From positions 1-64,000 of the forward strand of contig JAUYTN010000010.1 of assembly GCA_030695205.1 (NCBI GenBank): a stretch of 64,000 nucleotides of DNA. The letters are read 5' to 3'. Origin of the DNA: Burkholderiaceae bacterium (GTDB lineage: Bacteria; Pseudomonadota; Gammaproteobacteria; Burkholderiales; Burkholderiaceae_C). The notes beneath the pieces were generated by a model. It was not told the DNA's origin. It was given only the letters and a program-made list of their open reading frames with translations, and made no database searches. This document shows positions 17,157-25,686 of the stretch, piece after piece. Position 1 is the stretch's first letter; every line of letters starts with the position of its first letter. A program made the position numbers and the translations under genes.

Positions 17157-18193
17157 GTGCCAACCTTGGTGGTACCGATGATTTCGGCGTAGTTGAGCAT
17201 GTCGATGGGCGGATACACCCCACCCAGATTGCGTGCCACCTCCATGTTCACAATCAGGGAAAACCGCTTCAGCGTTTCAATGGGGATGGAGGAGGCCGGC
17301 TTGCGGTTGACCAGTATGTCCACCGCCTTGACTGCAGCCAGCTGGCCCACCGAGTAGTAGCGGCTGACCAGGCCCACCAGCACGCCACCCGAACGCACCG
17401 ACAGCTCGGCCGCGCCAAACGTGGGCAGGCGTTGGGTGAGCGCGGCGGCACACAGGCGGGGCATGACGGTGCCCAAAAACGTATCGGGCAGCAGGTACAG
17501 CCACTGGGCCCCTTGCTGGTGGAGGTTGGCCACCAGCGCCTCCAGGCCATCGGCGGTGGGTTTGCCTTTGTCGTCCAGCTTGACCTTGTGTGCCACCATG
17601 TGCACACCCGAGCTCTGGCAATAGGCCTGTACCTCGTCCACGATGACCCTGGAATTGAGCTCGGTGGGGGTATAGAGCAGCCCCAGCCTGGTGAACGGCA
17701 TGTACGACTGCATGGCCCTCATTTGCACCACCGTGGGCACCACATGGACCACGCCCGTGACGTCGCGGCCCTGGCCGCTCAGGCTGGGGACGATGCGTGC
17801 TTGAACCGGTGCCGCCACGGGCGCAAACACCACCGGAACCTTCGCCAGCGCGTGGCTCTGTGGCGCGTCGAACTTGCCCGTCACGGCCAGCGTGACGCCG
17901 GTGCCCCAGGTGTAGATCAAGTCGGGCTGGAAGGCCACCGCCTCTTCCAGAATGGCCGGGACGTTGGCCACATTTTGCTGCACATCGCGCACCATGAATT
18001 CGCACTTCAGACCGGCGTTGGCCAGGTAGGCAAAAAAACCCCGCTCGATGTCCGTCTCACCCCGAAAAGTCAGCATGAGAATGCGGGGGCGGTTGGGCAA
18101 CACTGGCCGCAGCTGTGGCTGTGCCCCGACCTGGCCCAGGCCACCCAGGGCCATGCCGCCCAGGCTGAGATTCACAAAAGTCCGTCGATCCAT
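17153..18193 (-). CDS. Tat-exported ABC-type substrate-binding protein (ABC_sub_bind family)
   Basis: A 346-aa protein. The N-terminus MDRRTFVNLSLGGMALGGLG is a twin-arginine signal. The body shows two alpha/beta lobes (PRILMLTFRGETDIERGFFAYL, DLIYTWGTGVTLAVTG, VPVVFAPVAAPV, RLGLLYTPTELNS) typical of the ABC_sub_bind/TrpX-like periplasmic proteins, which bind aromatic amino acids or similar ligands. No permease or ATPase is present, so it probably serves as a receptor for the sensors. The ATG at the Tat motif is chosen (AGGGA 9 nt upstream) over an upstream ATG that would overlap the previous gene. Confidence 0.85.
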   Translation of the reverse strand: MDRRTFVNLSLGGMALGGLGQVGAQPQLRPVLPNRPRILMLTFRGETDIERGFFAYLANAGLKCEFMVRDVQQNVANVPAILEEAVAFQPDLIYTWGTGVTLAVTGKFDAPQSHALAKVPVVFAPVAAPVQARIVPSLSGQGRDVTGVVHVVPTVVQMRAMQSYMPFTRLGLLYTPTELNSRVIVDEVQAYCQSSGVHMVAHKVKLDDKGKPTADGLEALVANLHQQGAQWLYLLPDTFLGTVMPRLCAAALTQRLPTFGAAELSVRSGGVLVGLVSRYYSVGQLAAVKAVDILVNRKPASSIPIETLKRFSLIVNMEVARNLGGVYPPIDMLNYAEIIGTTKVGT

Positions 18194-18215
18194 GCAGCGT
18201 TTCCCTGGAGTTGGT

Positions 18216-20651
18216 TCAAGCAGCCGTGGGTTCATGGCGAGATTGCCAAGCGTAGAACAAATTGCCGACGATCACCACCCCACCGGTGATGGCAATGGCA
18301 GGCCCCAGCCCCAACGCGCCCAACAAGCCCGCACCCACCGCTGGCCCCAACGCACTGCCGCCACGCTCCAGCATGCGAAAAAAGCCCAACACCTGCGAGG
18401 AAGACAACCCACGCACGCGCTCCGCCATGACCAGCACCAGTTGGGTTTGCGACGTGACCGACATGGCCTGCCCAATGCCCAACAGCACCAGCAAAGCAAC
18501 CACGGTGGTGTCGTTCAGGGGCACCAGGCCCAGCAGACCACCGGCACCCGCCAGCAGGCCACCTACCACGACAAAGCCGCGCTGACGGTCCAGCCGCCTG
18601 GCCCAGGCAGCCAGGGGTGCCACACCCAACACCATCAGCAGCGGATAGATCATGAGAAAGCGGCCAATCTCAGAACTCGAGTACCCCTGCTGCGCCAACC
18701 CGATGGGCACCAGGTAAAAACAGGTGGCTGCCAGCATGAGTTTGGCCGGTACCGCCGCACCCACCATGAGGCTGCGTAAACCGGGCGATCGCCACACGGC
18801 GGCCACACTCACCAGGCCAGTGTCGCCTTTTACAGACACATCGGCAGCTTCATGCGGATGAGGAGTAGCCACCGAATGCCAGGCCAGTGCCACGGCCAGC
18901 ACACAGAGCCATGCGCCCAGCGCGAAGACCACGGAAACGCCCCACCGATCGGCCAGCAAACCACCCAGCGGTGGCCCACACAGGCCAGCCACCAGAATGG
19001 CGCGCACAAACACCGCCAAGCTGGGCGTGCGGTTGCGGTCGTCGGACCCATCGACCACCGCGCCCTGCGATGACACAAACACCAGCGCAAAGCCCAACGC
19101 GCTGAGCACGCGGGCCAGCGTGAATACCCAAAAATCGGTCGTCATGCCCGACAAGGCGTAGCCCACCGCCGCCACCGCAGCACCCCCCATCAAGCCCCGA
19201 CGACGGCCCAGACGGAGGGACAGCGACGCAAATGGCAGCTGGCACAGCGCCACCACCACGAGAAAAGCCACCAGCGGCACACTGCCCCAGGTGGTGGCGT
19301 TGTCCAGCCCCTCGGGCACCAGAGCACGGGCATGGCTGGGCAGAAAGGGCCGAATGAGCTCTTCGCCCAGCATGAACAAAAACAGCACCGGACGCACGGC
19401 GGTGGCCGCAGGGCTGGCACCACTCAACGGGCTGTTCCCGCGGGTGGCGAGCCGCTGGTCGAGGTGCCGATCCAGCGCCATCAAATAGCGGCTGAACGAC
19501 AAGCTGCCCAGCAGTGCCATGAGTTCATTGGCCATGAGCAACACCACCACCGCCAGAAAGCCAATGTCCAGCGCATTGGCCCGCAGGTGGCGCTCCAGCA
19601 CCTGGACATCGATGGCCACGCGGATTTCTGCCACGGTCTCCCCAAGCACAACCACCGGCTCCGACACCGCATGGGCTTTGCCAGGGGCAAGCTCCACGCC
19701 TCGACTGAAAGCGGTGCGCCCTTGCGCATCCACCAGTGCCATGGCGACGATTTCCGGGCCTGACTGGAGCAGGGCATCAAAGTGGGCCTCCACGCCCCGC
19801 AACTGGGCCAAAGGCACACCGGTACCAATGGCCAGCGCCACCTGGGCTGACGACGCCCGAGCAACCGACTGCGCTTTGGCCAGCATCTGTGGCGGCAGCG
19901 TGTCTTGCGCAATGCCCGTTGCCTGCCAGTGAAGCGCCGCCAGGGCCAGTGACAGCACCACACCCGCCAGCAGCGACAGGCTGCCTTTAAAGCCAGGCCG
20001 AAGCACAGCAGCCCCCCGAACACGCTCACCCGGCTGGCTGGTCACGCACACGCGCCGGGCAAGCCGCATGAGCACGCCACCACCCAGCACCATGACCACA
20101 CCCGCCAGACCAAGGGGCACCCACAGCGCGGTTCGGACCTCACTGGCCAAGCGCTGCTGAAGTCTGCCAAGCAACTCCGGATCAAACCTGACCTGCACCG
20201 TCCCTTGTCTCTGGCCCAGGTCGTCCAGCAGTTCCTGGCTGACCGTGTGGTGGTCCGCTGGCGCGGGTGTCTGGCCAACGCGTGACGGGTCGGCGCTGAA
20301 CAGCACCACCCCGCGGGCGTCGACCACATCAAAGCTCACAATGGCGGCGTCCTGGTCGGTGGCCCTGCGCAACAAGGCAGGCAAAGTGGTTTGGGTGCTC
20401 AGCTCCAGCCCCGTGCCCATGGCACGTTCGGCCGTCAGGGCAACCCGTTGGGCCGACAGCTCAAAGCGAGAGCGCACCGAGTCTTCAGCGTTGCTGTGCA
20501 ACGCGTCGTACGACAGGTACGCACCCAGGCACAAAAAGGCAGCCACCACGGCCATACACATGGCCAAGAAGGCCTGCTGCGCGCGCACGCTGGCCTGAAA
20601 ACTTGCCTCCGCTGTGTCGTTCTCAGTTACCGCTGGCATGGTCTGAGGCAT
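18216..20651 (-). CDS. Fusion: two membrane sensor modules plus MFS transporter
   Basis: An 811-aa protein. The N-terminal 400 residues hold two units of TM-periplasmic domain-TM (TM at about 29-50 and 174-195; 223-242 and 363-383). Their PDC-like cores are IVSFDVVDARGVVLFSAD and IVAMALVDAQGRTAFSRG. From about 418 a 12-helix major facilitator domain follows, with LSLRLGRRRGL in the loop 2-3 position and a central loop after the sixth helix. An MFS carrier joined to two sensors is unusual: it could be a transceptor or a ligand-gated exporter. It overlaps the GGDEF gene by 29 nt; GGAG precedes the ATG. Confidence 0.85.
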   Translation of the reverse strand: MPQTMPAVTENDTAEASFQASVRAQQAFLAMCMAVVAAFLCLGAYLSYDALHSNAEDSVRSRFELSAQRVALTAERAMGTGLELSTQTTLPALLRRATDQDAAIVSFDVVDARGVVLFSADPSRVGQTPAPADHHTVSQELLDDLGQRQGTVQVRFDPELLGRLQQRLASEVRTALWVPLGLAGVVMVLGGGVLMRLARRVCVTSQPGERVRGAAVLRPGFKGSLSLLAGVVLSLALAALHWQATGIAQDTLPPQMLAKAQSVARASSAQVALAIGTGVPLAQLRGVEAHFDALLQSGPEIVAMALVDAQGRTAFSRGVELAPGKAHAVSEPVVVLGETVAEIRVAIDVQVLERHLRANALDIGFLAVVVLLMANELMALLGSLSFSRYLMALDRHLDQRLATRGNSPLSGASPAATAVRPVLFLFMLGEELIRPFLPSHARALVPEGLDNATTWGSVPLVAFLVVVALCQLPFASLSLRLGRRRGLMGGAAVAAVGYALSGMTTDFWVFTLARVLSALGFALVFVSSQGAVVDGSDDRNRTPSLAVFVRAILVAGLCGPPLGGLLADRWGVSVVFALGAWLCVLAVALAWHSVATPHPHEAADVSVKGDTGLVSVAAVWRSPGLRSLMVGAAVPAKLMLAATCFYLVPIGLAQQGYSSSEIGRFLMIYPLLMVLGVAPLAAWARRLDRQRGFVVVGGLLAGAGGLLGLVPLNDTTVVALLVLLGIGQAMSVTSQTQLVLVMAERVRGLSSSQVLGFFRMLERGGSALGPAVGAGLLGALGLGPAIAITGGVVIVGNLFYAWQSRHEPTAA

Positions 20652-21408
20652 TCGGCTCCATCAGATACATCTTGTACACATTGCGACCAGCGTGTTTGGC
20701 CGTGTAGAGCGCAGCGTCTGCCAGCTCCAGCAGCGTGTCCACGCTGCTGCCATGTTCGGGATACATGGCAATGCCCACGCTCGCCCCGATATGGGCCACG
20801 CCACCTCGCAAGATGAATGGCTGGCGCATGGCGTCCACCAGCCGCTGTGCCAGGTCTTCGACCACTGCCTGACCGTCCAGGCTGGGCAGCACGCACAGAA
20901 ATTCATCACCACCCAGGCGCGCCACCGTGTCCACGCTGCGCAGGCTGTCATTGGCGCGCCGGGCCACTTGCTGGAGCAACTCATCACCAGCGGCATGGCC
21001 CATGTGGTCGTTCACCCACTTGAACTTATCCAGATCCATGTAGAACACCGCGAGTTGCCCGCCGGTGCGGCGCACCTGCATCAGGCCCTGGTGCAAACGG
21101 TCACGGCCAATGACCCGATTGGGCAACCCTGTCAGGGGGTCGTAGTTGGCCCGCTCCAAGTCAAGTTTGGCGCGCTGCAGGTCCGCGATGGTGCACTCCA
21201 GCTCGTATTCGCGTGCTTCCAGCTTGACCACCATGCGAGCGAACCCCTCCGCCAAGGCCGTGAGGGTGGGCGACTGCGAGCGCACCGACGTCATGGCCAA
21301 CAAAGGCTGCACGGCTTGCAAGTCACCATCTGCCGAAATGCGGTTGACCACCTCCAGCAACTGGTTCAGAAATGGTTCGGGCTCGGGAGCTTGCTCAGCT
21401 GGGCTCAT
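20623..21408 (-). CDS. Diguanylate cyclase (GGDEF), cytoplasmic
   Basis: A 261-aa protein with a helical N-terminal part (1-90) and a GGDEF domain (about 95-250). The active site is RLGGDEFLCVLP. The inhibitory RxxD site (RSVD) lies five residues upstream, and NYDPLTGLPNR starts the domain. No transmembrane or sensor domain is present, so control must come from partner proteins. It is the first gene of the SpoIIE operon and faces the STAS gene across a 204-bp divergent promoter region. In Pseudomonas the HsbR-HsbA-HsbD system couples a STAS protein to a diguanylate cyclase, a plausible parallel. Confidence 0.92.
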   Translation of the reverse strand: MSPAEQAPEPEPFLNQLLEVVNRISADGDLQAVQPLLAMTSVRSQSPTLTALAEGFARMVVKLEAREYELECTIADLQRAKLDLERANYDPLTGLPNRVIGRDRLHQGLMQVRRTGGQLAVFYMDLDKFKWVNDHMGHAAGDELLQQVARRANDSLRSVDTVARLGGDEFLCVLPSLDGQAVVEDLAQRLVDAMRQPFILRGGVAHIGASVGIAMYPEHGSSVDTLLELADAALYTAKHAGRNVYKMYLMEPNASDHASGN

Positions 21409-21612
21409 GGCGTTTCTTTCTGCGGTACCGCTCCGTTTGGGTCCTAAACGGCTCAGTGTAGCGGCGCCACTTGCAAGCAGCCAGAGGGACTGCACGCAGC
21501 CAACCCGGGGCCGGTTCCTGCGCCATGTGGCAGGGGTTACCCGTGTCACAATGGTTTGGTTGTGGTGCCTGCCAAGCTGCGGCACATCCCATTCCATCGT
21601 TGAAAGATCCCC

Positions 21613-21948
21613 ATGGAAATCACCGTGATACAGCTGGAGCCCGTCACCGTGGTTGCGGTGGAAGGCAGTATCGACAGCCTGACCGCTGACCAACTGACCA
21701 AGGCATTTTCCGAACACATTGAAGCCGGACGCACCCGACTGGTGGCCGACCTGTCCGGCGTGCACTACACGAGCAGCGCCGGTTTGCGCTCACTGCTGAT
21801 TGCCCTGAAAAGCAGCCGGAGGCTGGGTGGCGATTTTCGGGTGGCCGCCGTACAGGCCAATGTGCTGAGCGTGCTGTCGATGTCGGGATTTACCAACCTC
21901 ATCAAGGTGTTTGAAACCACCCAGGCCGCCACCGACAGCTTTGCTTGA
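21613..21948 (+). CDS. STAS-domain anti-sigma factor antagonist (RsbV/SpoIIAA-like)
   Basis: A 111-aa single STAS domain. The phosphorylation loop is VADLSGVHYTSSAGLRSLL, and S55 aligns with the phosphorylated serine of RsbV/SpoIIAA. VEGSIDSLTADQL is the usual N-terminal strand-helix. Its serine should be phosphorylated by the RsbW-like kinase at 11196 and dephosphorylated by the SpoIIE protein at 11681. GAAAG lies 6 nt before the ATG. It is divergent from the GGDEF gene, forming the right border of the cluster. Confidence 0.9.
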   Translation: MEITVIQLEPVTVVAVEGSIDSLTADQLTKAFSEHIEAGRTRLVADLSGVHYTSSAGLRSLLIALKSSRRLGGDFRVAAVQANVLSVLSMSGFTNLIKVFETTQAATDSFA

Positions 21949-22000
21949 TACTGTAGCTAACTATCCTTATACAACAAGCGATAGAGGCATTTTTTATTCA
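21949..22000 (+). repeat. Dispersed intergenic repeat, copy B
   Basis: It begins immediately after the STAS stop codon with TACTGTAGCTAACTAT and continues ACAAGCGATAGAGGCA followed by six T. It shares the TAGCTAACTAT block with copies C and E and the CAAGCG-TA-AGGC block with copy F. It lies between the convergent STAS and minE genes. The T-run could aid termination. Confidence 0.65.
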
Positions 22001-22020
22001 TCATTTTGGCTGCCAACTGG

Positions 22021-22281
22021 CTATTTGCCATCGGGCAGTTCGATCTTCACTTCCAGCACTTCCAGGTTGTCCTGGCGCTCAAGTTGCACCTTGATGTCGT
22101 CGGGATTGATCTTGATGTATTTGCTGATGACGGCAATCAGATCGCGCTGCAGGTCTGGCAGGTAGTCTGGCTCTGCCGCGTTGCGCCCACTGCGCTCATG
22201 CGCCAGGATGATTTGCAGGCGCTCTTTGGCCACACTGGCCGTTTTCTTTTTTTCGCCCAGCAGGAATGAAAGAAATGACAT
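22021..22281 (-). CDS. minE: Cell division topological specificity factor MinE
   Basis: An 86-aa MinE. The N-terminal [20 protein letters not shown] membrane and MinD-contact region is followed by the [14 protein letters not shown] anti-MinCD helix and a C-terminal dimerisation domain ([19 protein letters not shown]). MinE drives pole-to-pole oscillation of MinD and so restricts MinC to the poles. The ATG begins 3 nt after the minD stop; an in-frame GTG directly before it is less likely. Confidence 0.97.
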   Translation of the reverse strand: MSFLSFLLGEKKKTASVAKERLQIILAHERSGRNAAEPDYLPDLQRDLIAVISKYIKINPDDIKVQLERQDNLEVLEVKIELPDGK

Positions 22282-22284
22282 CAC

Positions 22285-23100
22285 TTACTTTCCCCCGAAC
22301 AGGCGCTTGAAAAAGCCTGGTTTTTCCGCATCGGTAAAGCGCAGAGGCTTGTCTTCGCCCATAAAACGCGCCACCACGTCTTTGTACGCTTCTGACACAT
22401 CGCTGCCCTGCAAATGCACCGCAGGTACACCCTGGTTAGACGCCTGGAGCACCGATTCGCTCTCGGGAATCACCCCAATCAACGGGATGCGCAAAATGTC
22501 CTGAATGTCTTCCAGCGACAGCATGTGGCCGTCTTGCACCCGGTTGGGGTTGTAGCGGGTGATGAGTAGGTGCTCTTTGATCGGCTCCAAACCCTCAATG
22601 GCACGCTTGGTTTTGCTGCCCAACATGCCAAGAATACGGTCAGAGTCGCGCACACTGGAGACCTCGGGATTGGTCACCACCAGCGCAGCATCGGCAAAGT
22701 GCATGGCCATGAGGGCGCCTGTTTCTATGCCAGCGGGTGAATCGCAAATGATGTACTCAAAGCCCATGTCGGCCAGGCCCTTCAGCACCCGCTCGACACC
22801 CTCCTGGCTCAGGGCATCTTTGTCGCGGGTTTGAGAAGCGGCCAGCACAAACAGGTTGTCGCATTGCTTGTCTTTGATGAGGGCCTGGTTCAGGTTGGCT
22901 TCGCCCTGGATGACATTGATCAGGTCGTACACCACGCGGCGCTCGCAGCCCATGATCAGGTCGAGGTTTCGCAGACCCACGTCAAAGTCGATGACCGCTG
23001 TTTTGTGGCCTCTCAACGCCAAACCCGCTGAAAAACTGGCGCTGGTGGTGGTTTTGCCCACGCCGCCCTTGCCCGAGGTCACCACAATAATTTTTGCCAT
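22285..23100 (-). CDS. minD: Septum-site determining ATPase MinD
   Basis: A 271-aa MinD. The deviant Walker A GKGGVGKTT is at residues 10-18 (signature K11, K16), with VIDFDVGLRNLDLIMGCERR (switch region) and CDSPAGIE (Walker B). The C-terminal amphipathic membrane-targeting helix is GFFKRLFGG. It recruits MinC to the membrane to block FtsZ assembly. MAKIIVV is the family start; a shorter MRG extension upstream is unlikely. It lies between minC (160-bp gap) and minE (3 nt). Confidence 0.98.
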   Translation of the reverse strand: MAKIIVVTSGKGGVGKTTTSASFSAGLALRGHKTAVIDFDVGLRNLDLIMGCERRVVYDLINVIQGEANLNQALIKDKQCDNLFVLAASQTRDKDALSQEGVERVLKGLADMGFEYIICDSPAGIETGALMAMHFADAALVVTNPEVSSVRDSDRILGMLGSKTKRAIEGLEPIKEHLLITRYNPNRVQDGHMLSLEDIQDILRIPLIGVIPESESVLQASNQGVPAVHLQGSDVSEAYKDVVARFMGEDKPLRFTDAEKPGFFKRLFGGK

Positions 23101-23260
23101 TCCACGCATTCCTGTAGAAGTGCGCGTGGCCGGTGCTCATTGCAAACCCGGTCACACCCGCGCACAAACGCTGCTATTTTGCCTGCTTTGGTTCGCTGTT
23201 TTTTGGCGACCTGCAGCCCTTGGACCCGCGACAACCCCGATGAGTGTGGTCCCGGCCGCT

Positions 23261-24091
23261 TCAATGCTGAATGGGCAGTATCACCAGCTTGTCACCGCCC
23301 TCGGCGGGTTGCAAACTGACCATGGCGGGCTTGCCCTTGACGGCCTCGGGCAAAGGTACGTCGCTGGTTCGGTAAATACCGGCGATAGAAATCAGTTCAG
23401 CTTCCAGACTCAGCGCAAAGATGCGCGCATCGCCGTTGCCTCGGGCACCGGCAATGGCCTTGCCGCGCAGCGGTGCGTACACATGGATGTGACCATCGGC
23501 AATGACCTCGGCTCCCGGGTTGACCATGGCCATGACCACCAGGTCACGCCCTCTGGCATAGACCTGCTGCCCGGAACGCAGGGGCTTGTCGATCACCAAC
23601 GCGGTTGGCACCATGTCTGTCTGTGCGGCTCCAGCCTGGACCACGGCTGGCGGTTGATCGCTGGTGGACGGGTTGGCCAATGGCTGGGAACCACCGGACT
23701 CAGTCATGGGGTCACCACTGCCACGTTCGCGCTGCAGCACGGCTTCGGGTGCAGCTACCAGGCCCATGGCCAGTGCCGCCGCCATTTGCGCCACCGTACC
23801 GCCCTTGACCGCCACCGGCCAGGTACGCTGGCTGCGCAAAAACACCACCAGTTGCTGAAAGTCGGGCACTGCTGGGTGCTCGTCACCCAACGCCAAGGGG
23901 CTCAGGTCAATGACCAAGGGTTCGTTGTCGAAAAAATTGGGGTTGTCACCGTACTGCACCTGCCACTCGTCGGCCAGGCGCTGCAGGTTGGCCGTTTTGA
24001 GCAACAAGGCCACCAGAGGCAGATCTGCCCCTTTGATTTCAAACGCATGCGGCTTGGTGGGTGGGGCAGGCGGCCGCGAAGCGTCGGACAT
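23261..24091 (-). CDS. minC: Septum-site determining protein MinC
   Basis: A 276-aa MinC. The N-terminal FtsZ-inhibitory domain (FEIKGADLPLVALLLKT, at about 16-120) is joined by a Pro/Ala/Ser-rich linker to the C-terminal beta-helix (PLRSGQQVYARGRDLVVMAMVNPGAEVIADGHIHVYAPLRGKAIAGARG), the MinD-binding domain. The order minC-minD-minE on the minus strand is standard. The ATG at MSDASRPP is chosen; the open frame extends further but without conserved sequence. Confidence 0.95.
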   Translation of the reverse strand: MSDASRPPAPPTKPHAFEIKGADLPLVALLLKTANLQRLADEWQVQYGDNPNFFDNEPLVIDLSPLALGDEHPAVPDFQQLVVFLRSQRTWPVAVKGGTVAQMAAALAMGLVAAPEAVLQRERGSGDPMTESGGSQPLANPSTSDQPPAVVQAGAAQTDMVPTALVIDKPLRSGQQVYARGRDLVVMAMVNPGAEVIADGHIHVYAPLRGKAIAGARGNGDARIFALSLEAELISIAGIYRTSDVPLPEAVKGKPAMVSLQPAEGGDKLVILPIQH

Positions 24092-24484
24092 GGTGGGCAA
24101 TGTGTGGGCAGTGGTTGGAGGAGAGGTGATGCGAAGCGCCAAAAAAGCAGTGCCATGTCGGGATGCATGGGCGACAACCGGGCAAATCTTAGCAGCGAGA
24201 GCCAATCGATTTCAGCCAACCGGGCGTTTGGCTGAGTGAATGCGTACCAAGCTCCTGTCTCTGTATCTATAGTCTCTATTTTTAATTCGTAGTCGTAGTA
24301 GAGGTCGCGTGTGGCCTTGGATAAGCCTCAAATCCCCATGTAAATCAGATGGCTGATGCTCTCTCAAGCCTGTGACCAACCGCTATGGGCAGATGCTGCG
24401 CAAAGTGGACAAACTTCAAAGAATCACAACATCAGTGGATAAGTGATCAGTTGTTACTTAGTTATCCACATGGTTGTGGAGCAC
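24092..24484. other. Noncoding gap upstream of minC with a perfect DnaA box
   Basis: About 390 bp without a convincing gene, and the left part of a 493-bp gap between minC and the Spy-like gene. It should contain the minC promoter reading left. It holds a perfect DnaA box TTATCCACA at 24462-24470 and a near-match AGTGGATAA at 24435-24443 in the opposite orientation. The stretch 24256-24300 is AT-rich. No tRNA or hairpin was recognised apart from the terminator at 24485. Confidence 0.5.
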
Positions 24485-24513
24485 AAAAAAAAGCAACCGG
24501 GGTAGGCGGTTGC
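24485..24513 (-). terminator. Intrinsic terminator of the Spy-like gene
   Basis: Read on the minus strand, a stem GCAACCG / CGGTTGC (7 bp, 7-nt loop) is followed by eight T residues. It lies about 70 bp beyond the stop of the Spy-like gene in the correct orientation and prevents read-through toward minC. Confidence 0.85.
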
Positions 24514-24584
24514 TCTATTCAGGGGCTGGTGTGTGGCTTCCAAGCCCAAAGTCTGCCCTTATGGGTGGTGGGTGAGGCCGTGGT

Positions 24585-25124
24585 TCAGCCCCCCATTTGG
24601 CCGCGCATACCGCTTTTCATGTCACCTTTCATGTAGCCATCACCTTTGCGGTGGCCCATGCCGTGGCGTGTGGTTTCGGCGTCGAACACCGCTTGTTGGG
24701 CGGCCGACAGGTTTTTGTAGAAGGTTTTGACGGCTTCACCCCGTTGGGCCATGTGGGCAGCTCGCTCAGCGTGCAAGGCCTGCATGGCGTCGATGCGCTC
24801 GGGCGTGGTCAAGCGGGCCATATCGACTGGTGCCTGTCGCATTGCACCGGCAGCACCCATGGGTTTGGGTTGGGTCGCTTGCACAAACTGAGCCCACGCC
24901 GCTTCTTGTTCGGCGCTCAGTTTCAATTTCGCCTTCAGGTCGGCTTGGTGTTGGGCGTGGCGCTCGGCCATGCGCTGCTGCATTTTCTCGGCGCGTGGCC
25001 CTTGGGGTGTGCCATCGGCAGACGCATCGCAGCCCATGGGGCCGCGTGCCATGGCGGTGGTGGTGGCAGCGGCCAGCAGCACAGCCACAGAAGACATCAG
25101 AAAACGGTGGGTGAGGGTGGTCAT
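24585..25124 (-). CDS. Spy/CpxP-like periplasmic LTxxQ-family protein
   Basis: A 179-aa protein with a signal peptide (MTTLTHRFLMSSVAVLLAAAT..., cleaved after about AMA) and a helical, Gln/Ala/Met-rich mature part. KLKLSAEQEAAWAQF and LTTPERIDAM/NLSAAQQAVFD are LTxxQ-type motifs of the Spy/CpxP family, which act as periplasmic chaperones or metal-linked envelope stress factors. The C-terminus is Met/His/Gly-rich (RHGMGHRKGDGYMKGDMKSGM), which could bind copper, fitting the adjacent copper genes. Confidence 0.82.
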   Translation of the reverse strand: MTTLTHRFLMSSVAVLLAAATTTAMARGPMGCDASADGTPQGPRAEKMQQRMAERHAQHQADLKAKLKLSAEQEAAWAQFVQATQPKPMGAAGAMRQAPVDMARLTTPERIDAMQALHAERAAHMAQRGEAVKTFYKNLSAAQQAVFDAETTRHGMGHRKGDGYMKGDMKSGMRGQMGG

Positions 25125-25317
25125 GGGGTTCTTTCGTACAAGCGTTCTGGCAGAGCGTCTGCCACCGGTCCCTGGGGTGTGGCAACACCCCGTGGATGGG
25201 ATGGATGTACTGTGAACCCCCTGTGTAAGTCCTGCTTGCGTGCTGTGTGATGTTTTGTAAAGCCCCGCACGTCTCTGAAGACAGTGCAGCGCCAGTGGCA
25301 ATGGCTGTAGCAGACCG

Positions 25318-25530
25318 TCAGGGCACCTGCCGCAAAGGTTCGACGGTGTAGCCCTCTTCGGCAATGGCCTGGGCCAAGGTGTCGGGGGGCAAGTCGCTGG
25401 TGATGTCCACTCGGTTCTGGGTTCGATCGGCCTGGACGGTGGCGGCGGGGTCCAGGGTTTTGATGGCCATCACAACAGATTTTTCGCAGTGGCCGCAGGT
25501 CATACCCTGCACAGTGAAGGTGTGGTTCAT
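25318..25530 (-). CDS. CopZ-like heavy-metal-associated (copper) chaperone
   Basis: A 70-aa single HMA domain with the metal-binding motif GMTCGHC at residues 9-15 and the ferredoxin-like pattern that ends EEGYTVEP. It carries Cu(I) in the cytoplasm and would deliver it to the divergent P-type ATPase, whose own HMA domain has GMTCASC. The 156-bp divergent gap contains a dyad at 25560. Confidence 0.92.
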   Translation of the reverse strand: MNHTFTVQGMTCGHCEKSVVMAIKTLDPAATVQADRTQNRVDITSDLPPDTLAQAIAEEGYTVEPLRQVP

Positions 25531-25559
25531 GGTTGGTAAAAATAGTAATTGGTACAAGC

Positions 25560-25572
25560 AGGCAAATTGCCT
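25560..25572. promoter_or_regulatory. Perfect short palindrome in the copper gene divergent promoter
   Basis: AGGCAA-A-TTGCCT, a perfect 13-bp palindrome, sits 30 bp upstream of the chaperone ATG in the divergent copZ/copA region. It is short and could be fortuitous, but position and symmetry fit a metal-responsive regulator. No classical CueR operator was recognised and no cueR gene is adjacent. Confidence 0.3.
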
Positions 25573-25686
25573 AGCCCTATTTTGAACCTGCGTGTGTCAG
25601 CTGGTGTCCTCTGCTTGGTTGGGGTGGGCGGTGTTCCAATGGTTGCCATGGGTGCCAATTGCTTCAGAAAGGCCGACACTTCCACC

